This document shows, piece by piece, positions 60,190 through 63,387 of a stretch of DNA of 63,387 bases. Made by a program: the position numbers and the translations under genes. Origin of the DNA: Pirellula sp. (GTDB taxonomy: Bacteria; Planctomycetota; Planctomycetia; Pirellulales; Pirellulaceae); the NCBI GenBank assembly GCA_021300155.1, contig JAJTID010000129.1, positions 1 through 63,387 of the forward strand. The letters are read 5' to 3'. How positions within the stretch are numbered: position 1 is the first letter of the stretch; every line of letters begins with the position of its first letter. A model generated the notes under the pieces. It made no database searches. It worked only from the letters and a program-made list of their open reading frames with translations, and was not told the origin of the DNA.

Positions 60190-62085
60190 TCAATCTACTG
60201 TCAAGAATTCGTTCGAATTAAGTACGGCCAAGCAAGCCGCGTGGCGCAATCTTTCGTTAGCATAAAAGGACTCGAACAAGGTCACTTCTTCGTCTGACGC
60301 ATTTCGAAGAAACGCTGTAGTAAACAGTTGATCGATCCATGTAGCGGCCGACGTTGTATTGGCTTCTTGACATGCATCGATGACGCGTTGGCTGAGCGAT
60401 GCTGCACAGCGACTCGAAAGCTCACTATTGAGCATGTGAAGAGATTGAGTAGCGGTGGTGGATCGATTTCGTTGGGGGCAACTGGCACCTGCGTCAGGTC
60501 GGTCGAAGACATCGAACAATGGATAACGCAAATTGCGTCTCGCAAAGATGTAAATACTACGCCGATGATGGTCGGCCTCTCGTTCGCTGGTGGGCCATTG
60601 CCCCTTGAGCAAAGTTGTTTTCAGTTCCTTTGGAAGGGGTGGCAGTACACTCTCGCCACCCGCCTCGCTATTGAGCAATCCAGATACCGACAGCATCGCA
60701 TCGCGAATCACCTCGCCATCTAAGCGTCGGCGTGGAAAGCGACTGTACAAATCATTGTTTGGATCTTTCTCCAAGCGCCTGAACCACTCGCGATCCTCCG
60801 TTTGTTGACGACTCGCTTGTCGATAAGTTGCGGAGAGAACGATCTCACGATGAAGGGCCTTGAGACTCCAATTCTGTTGACGCAGAAAGCTGGCCAACCA
60901 ATCCAACAGTTCTGGATTTCTTGGGCCTCCCGCCGAGACGCCGACATCGCTTGCATTTTCAAACAAGCCACGTCCCAAGTGTTGCAACCATACGCGATTG
61001 ACTATCACGCGCGCGACGAAAGGATTATCTTCCTCGAATAGCCACTTGGAAAACGATTCGCGTGGCCGCTCGACATCGCAAGGTGCCGCCGATTCAGAAA
61101 GGTTTCCAATTCGCGGAAATGCTGCCGCGACGGGTGGCCCGGGTGAATGGAGATCGCCTCGATAATACAAACGTGGCTCGTGTTGGTTGCTGCTGGCTGC
61201 GACAAACATGTTAAAGGGTTTGTCTCGCTGTAACTCCGGTATCGAAGACTCGAATACTCCTCGGAGTCGATAGAAGTCGGCTTGGCTAATCGGATCATGT
61301 TTATGGTCGTGACACTGGGCGCAGTGCATTTGTAATCCGAGCAATGCCGAACCTATGGTCGATGTCAATTCATTCAAACGATCGTGCCGACGTAAGTCTT
61401 GATCATTGATGTCAGGCATGTCTGCACTGGCCAAACAAAACATCGTAGCGATGCGGTCCTCGTCCGAGCTTGTCAAATCGCCGTGCAGTTGCAATTCGAT
61501 AAAGCGATCGAAAGGAAGATCTCGGTTCAATGCATCAATCACCCAATCTCTATATTGCCAAGCGTCCTCGCGGACTCGATCATGCTCAAAGCCATCGGTC
61601 TCAGCGAATCTAGCCAAATCCAACCATGGTTGCGATTGTCGCTGTCCAAACTCGGGTGAGTTCAACCACTTTTCGACCCAGAACTCATAAGCATGCTCGT
61701 TGTGTTCGCAATCCGCCAAGAACTCTCGCAATTCGATGGGTGACGGTGGCAGTCCAAGCAAATCGAGCTTCAATCGGCGAAGCAAAGTACCGTGCTCCGA
61801 CTCCGGCGAAAGGGTCAATCCAGCTTGTTCCAGTTTTGCTAGAACAAAGGAATCTATTGGGGAATTCGCCCAAGCTGTTGTCTTTGAATTCGGCGGTACA
61901 GGTTTCGAGATTGGCCGAAAGGACCAATGATCACGATCGGAGTCGGTAATCGGAGACTCTTGAATCGGTGCTGATGGTTTTAGTGGTTCCTCTGCGGGGA
62001 GCGATAAGCAAGCCGGCAGGTAAAGGACTACATTAGATAAAGCGAGCCAACGGATAGCAGTCCGTACAGATTTCGAAATCATCAT
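60190..62085 (-). CDS. DUF1549/DUF1553 (PSD1-type) cytochrome-like protein
   Basis: 631 residues. Signal peptide (about 8-31) then a short segment with HWSFRPISKP, typical of planctomycete PSD1 proteins. DUF1549 follows (SPIDSFVLAKLEQAGL, LRRLKLDLLGLPPSPIELREF, WLDLARFAETDGFEHDRVR) with HCAQCHDHKHDPISQADFY, a haem-type CxxCH near residue 258. DUF1553 makes up the rest (RVIVNRVWLQHLGRGLFENASDVG, RRRLDGEVIRDAMLSVSG). The usual N-terminal planctomycete cytochrome c domain is missing, so this is a short version (typical length 800-1100). It overlaps the end of the DUF1501 gene by 4 bases, and these two families are constant neighbours. Function unknown. Confidence 0.88.
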   Translation of the reverse strand: MMISKSVRTAIRWLALSNVVLYLPACLSLPAEEPLKPSAPIQESPITDSDRDHWSFRPISKPVPPNSKTTAWANSPIDSFVLAKLEQAGLTLSPESEHGTLLRRLKLDLLGLPPSPIELREFLADCEHNEHAYEFWVEKWLNSPEFGQRQSQPWLDLARFAETDGFEHDRVREDAWQYRDWVIDALNRDLPFDRFIELQLHGDLTSSDEDRIATMFCLASADMPDINDQDLRRHDRLNELTSTIGSALLGLQMHCAQCHDHKHDPISQADFYRLRGVFESSIPELQRDKPFNMFVAASSNQHEPRLYYRGDLHSPGPPVAAAFPRIGNLSESAAPCDVERPRESFSKWLFEEDNPFVARVIVNRVWLQHLGRGLFENASDVGVSAGGPRNPELLDWLASFLRQQNWSLKALHREIVLSATYRQASRQQTEDREWFRRLEKDPNNDLYSRFPRRRLDGEVIRDAMLSVSGLLNSEAGGESVLPPLPKELKTTLLKGQWPTSEREADHHRRSIYIFARRNLRYPLFDVFDRPDAGASCPQRNRSTTATQSLHMLNSELSSRCAASLSQRVIDACQEANTTSAATWIDQLFTTAFLRNASDEEVTLFESFYANERLRHAACLAVLNSNEFLTVD

Positions 62086-63387
62086 GCCAAAATTTCCTGT
62101 ACGATCTCCACATCGTCGGTTGGGCCGATCAGGCGTTCATCCAGTCCGTTGTGATAGTAAGAGAGCTTTTCATGATCGACGCCCAGCAAGTGCAGGAGCG
62201 TCGCGTGAAAGTTCCTGATATGCACGGGCTTCTCTTCTGCCCGAAGACCGATTGCATCTGTTGCACCGTAAGCCATCCCGCCTCGGACTCCACCGCCAGC
62301 GAGCCACACCGTGTAACCCCAGGGGTTATGGTCCCGCCCTTTGCCTTGTTCGCTCATAGGCATCCTACCGAATTCGCCACCCCAAATCACTAGCGTATCT
62401 TCCCACAGTCCTCGCTGCTTCAAATCTTGCAACAAGCCCGCGACCGGCAAGTCAGTGGCCATACACAGTTTGCGATGATTGTCTGCGACATCCGAATGCG
62501 CATCCCAACCGTTGGTGTCTCCCGAATAGACTTGCACGAAACGTACCCCGCGTTCGATCATTCGCCTCGCCAATAAGCAGCGTGTACCAAAATCGTTCGT
62601 GGTCTTTTGATCTACGCCGTACATCTGCAATGTACTTGCGGATTCTTGGCTTATGTCGACCAACTCGGGGGCGGTCGCTTGCATGCGATAGGCTAACTCG
62701 TAAGCTTCGATGCGAGCTGCCAACGCATCGTCTTTATCTCGTTGTTGTAGATGTCGTTGGTTGAGTTGCTGCAATGCGTCCAGCATGCGCCGTTGTTCGG
62801 TCGCCGTTAGACCTGCTGCGGAGTCGAGATGAAGGATCGGCTTCGCGCCGGGACGCATGGTTACGCCTTGGTAGGATGCAGGCAAAAATCCATTGCCCCA
62901 TGCTGGCGGACCACCTTTTAAACCTCCAGCTGGATCGGGCAATACGACGAAGGCTGGTAAATCTTCGTTCTCGGATCCGAGTCCATAAGACACCCAGCTT
63001 CCCACGCTAGGACGTCCCATCAGCACACTGCCTGTGTTCATTTGGTAAACGGACTGTGGATGGTTTACGCTATCGCCATGGAGGCTACGCAGGACGCATA
63101 AGTCATCTGCGCAAGTGGCAATTTTCGGGAGAAAATCGCTGATCTCCAATCCGGATTGCCCATGCTGTCGAAACGGTTTGATGGCAGGCAACAAAGGATT
63201 CTGTGCTACTTTGCGTCGCGTCATCACCGCCCCGAAACTAGCGGGGACCGATTGTCCTGCCAGTCGTGTAAGTTCTGGCTTGGGGTCGAACAAATCGACG
63301 TGGCTTGGCCCTCCATGCATGAACAACCAAATCACTCGCTTTACGCGTGGAGTGAAGTCAGTCCTGTCGTTCGTCGCTCGCGATTCA
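62082..63387 (-). CDS. DUF1501 sulfatase-like protein (5' end beyond window)
   Basis: The frame is open to the right edge (435 residues visible; FTPRVKRVIWLFMHGGPSHV is the typical opening of the mature protein, so about 40 residues and a Tat signal are probably missing). A GTG at 63335 is internal. Family motifs: MHGGPSHVDLFDPKPEL, CVLRSLHGDSVNHPQSVYQM, GSWVSYGLGSENEDLPAFVVLPD, VRFVQVYSGDTNGWDAH and WGGEFGRMPMSEQGKGRDHNPWGYT. DUF1501 has an alkaline-phosphatase/sulfatase-like fold, is exported and is co-transcribed with DUF1549/DUF1553 genes, as here (ATGA overlap). Substrate unknown. Confidence 0.9.
   Translation of the reverse strand, partial: ESRATNDRTDFTPRVKRVIWLFMHGGPSHVDLFDPKPELTRLAGQSVPASFGAVMTRRKVAQNPLLPAIKPFRQHGQSGLEISDFLPKIATCADDLCVLRSLHGDSVNHPQSVYQMNTGSVLMGRPSVGSWVSYGLGSENEDLPAFVVLPDPAGGLKGGPPAWGNGFLPASYQGVTMRPGAKPILHLDSAAGLTATEQRRMLDALQQLNQRHLQQRDKDDALAARIEAYELAYRMQATAPELVDISQESASTLQMYGVDQKTTNDFGTRCLLARRMIERGVRFVQVYSGDTNGWDAHSDVADNHRKLCMATDLPVAGLLQDLKQRGLWEDTLVIWGGEFGRMPMSEQGKGRDHNPWGYTVWLAGGGVRGGMAYGATDAIGLRAEEKPVHIRNFHATLLHLLGVDHEKLSYYHNGLDERLIGPTDDVEIVQEILA

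Overview
The window reads as a piece of a Planctomycetota chromosome, most likely of the Pirellulales/Planctomycetia type. The evidence is the family mix: a DUF1559 prepilin-like protein, a DUF1501 + DUF1549/DUF1553 (PSD1) pair, a DUF1552 + DUF1592/1588/1585 cytochrome-like pair, a secreted sulfatase, HemQ, an FHA protein, DUF1573 and several low-complexity secreted proteins. Initiation codons are often GTG or TTG and ribosome-binding sites are patchy. I ran no database search; family names come from motifs read in the translations.

Layout. 1-8.9 kb: edge of a TPR protein, a glycine-rich secreted protein, purU-hemQ (folate one-carbon / haem), a CpaC-like secreted protein, a small basic protein with its own promoter and terminator, a low-complexity secreted protein and a frameshifted LamG-like gene. 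9.1-16.7 kb: an HlyD-type adaptor followed by a MacB-like permease, an SRPBCC-GyrI fusion, a small membrane protein, an FHA protein, a DUF1573 protein and a DevC-like permease; no ATPase for either permease is present. 16.8-18.1 kb: argH.

18.6-27.8 kb: a promoter, a cobalamin riboswitch and a nine-gene, mostly overlapping B12 operon: DUF1559 pseudopilin, cobQ, cobO, cobU, btuF, btuC, btuD, cbiB, cobC. It couples corrinoid import with adenosylation, side-chain attachment and nucleotide-loop activation. cobS and cobT are not in the window. The unexpected member is the first gene, a planctomycete prepilin-like protein directly under the riboswitch. I consider this the most interesting system here.

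27.8-43.2 kb: DUF1552/DUF1592 pair, a reconstructable pseudogene with a 23-bp tandem duplication, smc, a FlgI-like HEAT-repeat lipoprotein, a TIGR03546/TIGR03545-like gene pair, a Uma2-like remnant and a sulfatase. 43.4-58.2 kb: a complete 14-gene complex I operon (nuoA-N) with separate nuoC and nuoD, preceded by a promoter-like element and a perfect CRP/FNR-type palindrome; fabI follows. 59.1-63.4 kb: a RIO1-type kinase and the PSD1/DUF1501 pair, the latter running off the right edge.

Several short spaces between genes hold coding-like sequence broken by single-base shifts (8.2-8.9, 14.0-14.3, 32.0-32.6 and 41.5-41.7 kb). The long genes are all intact, so these look like real gene decay, but indel errors in the assembly are not excluded.
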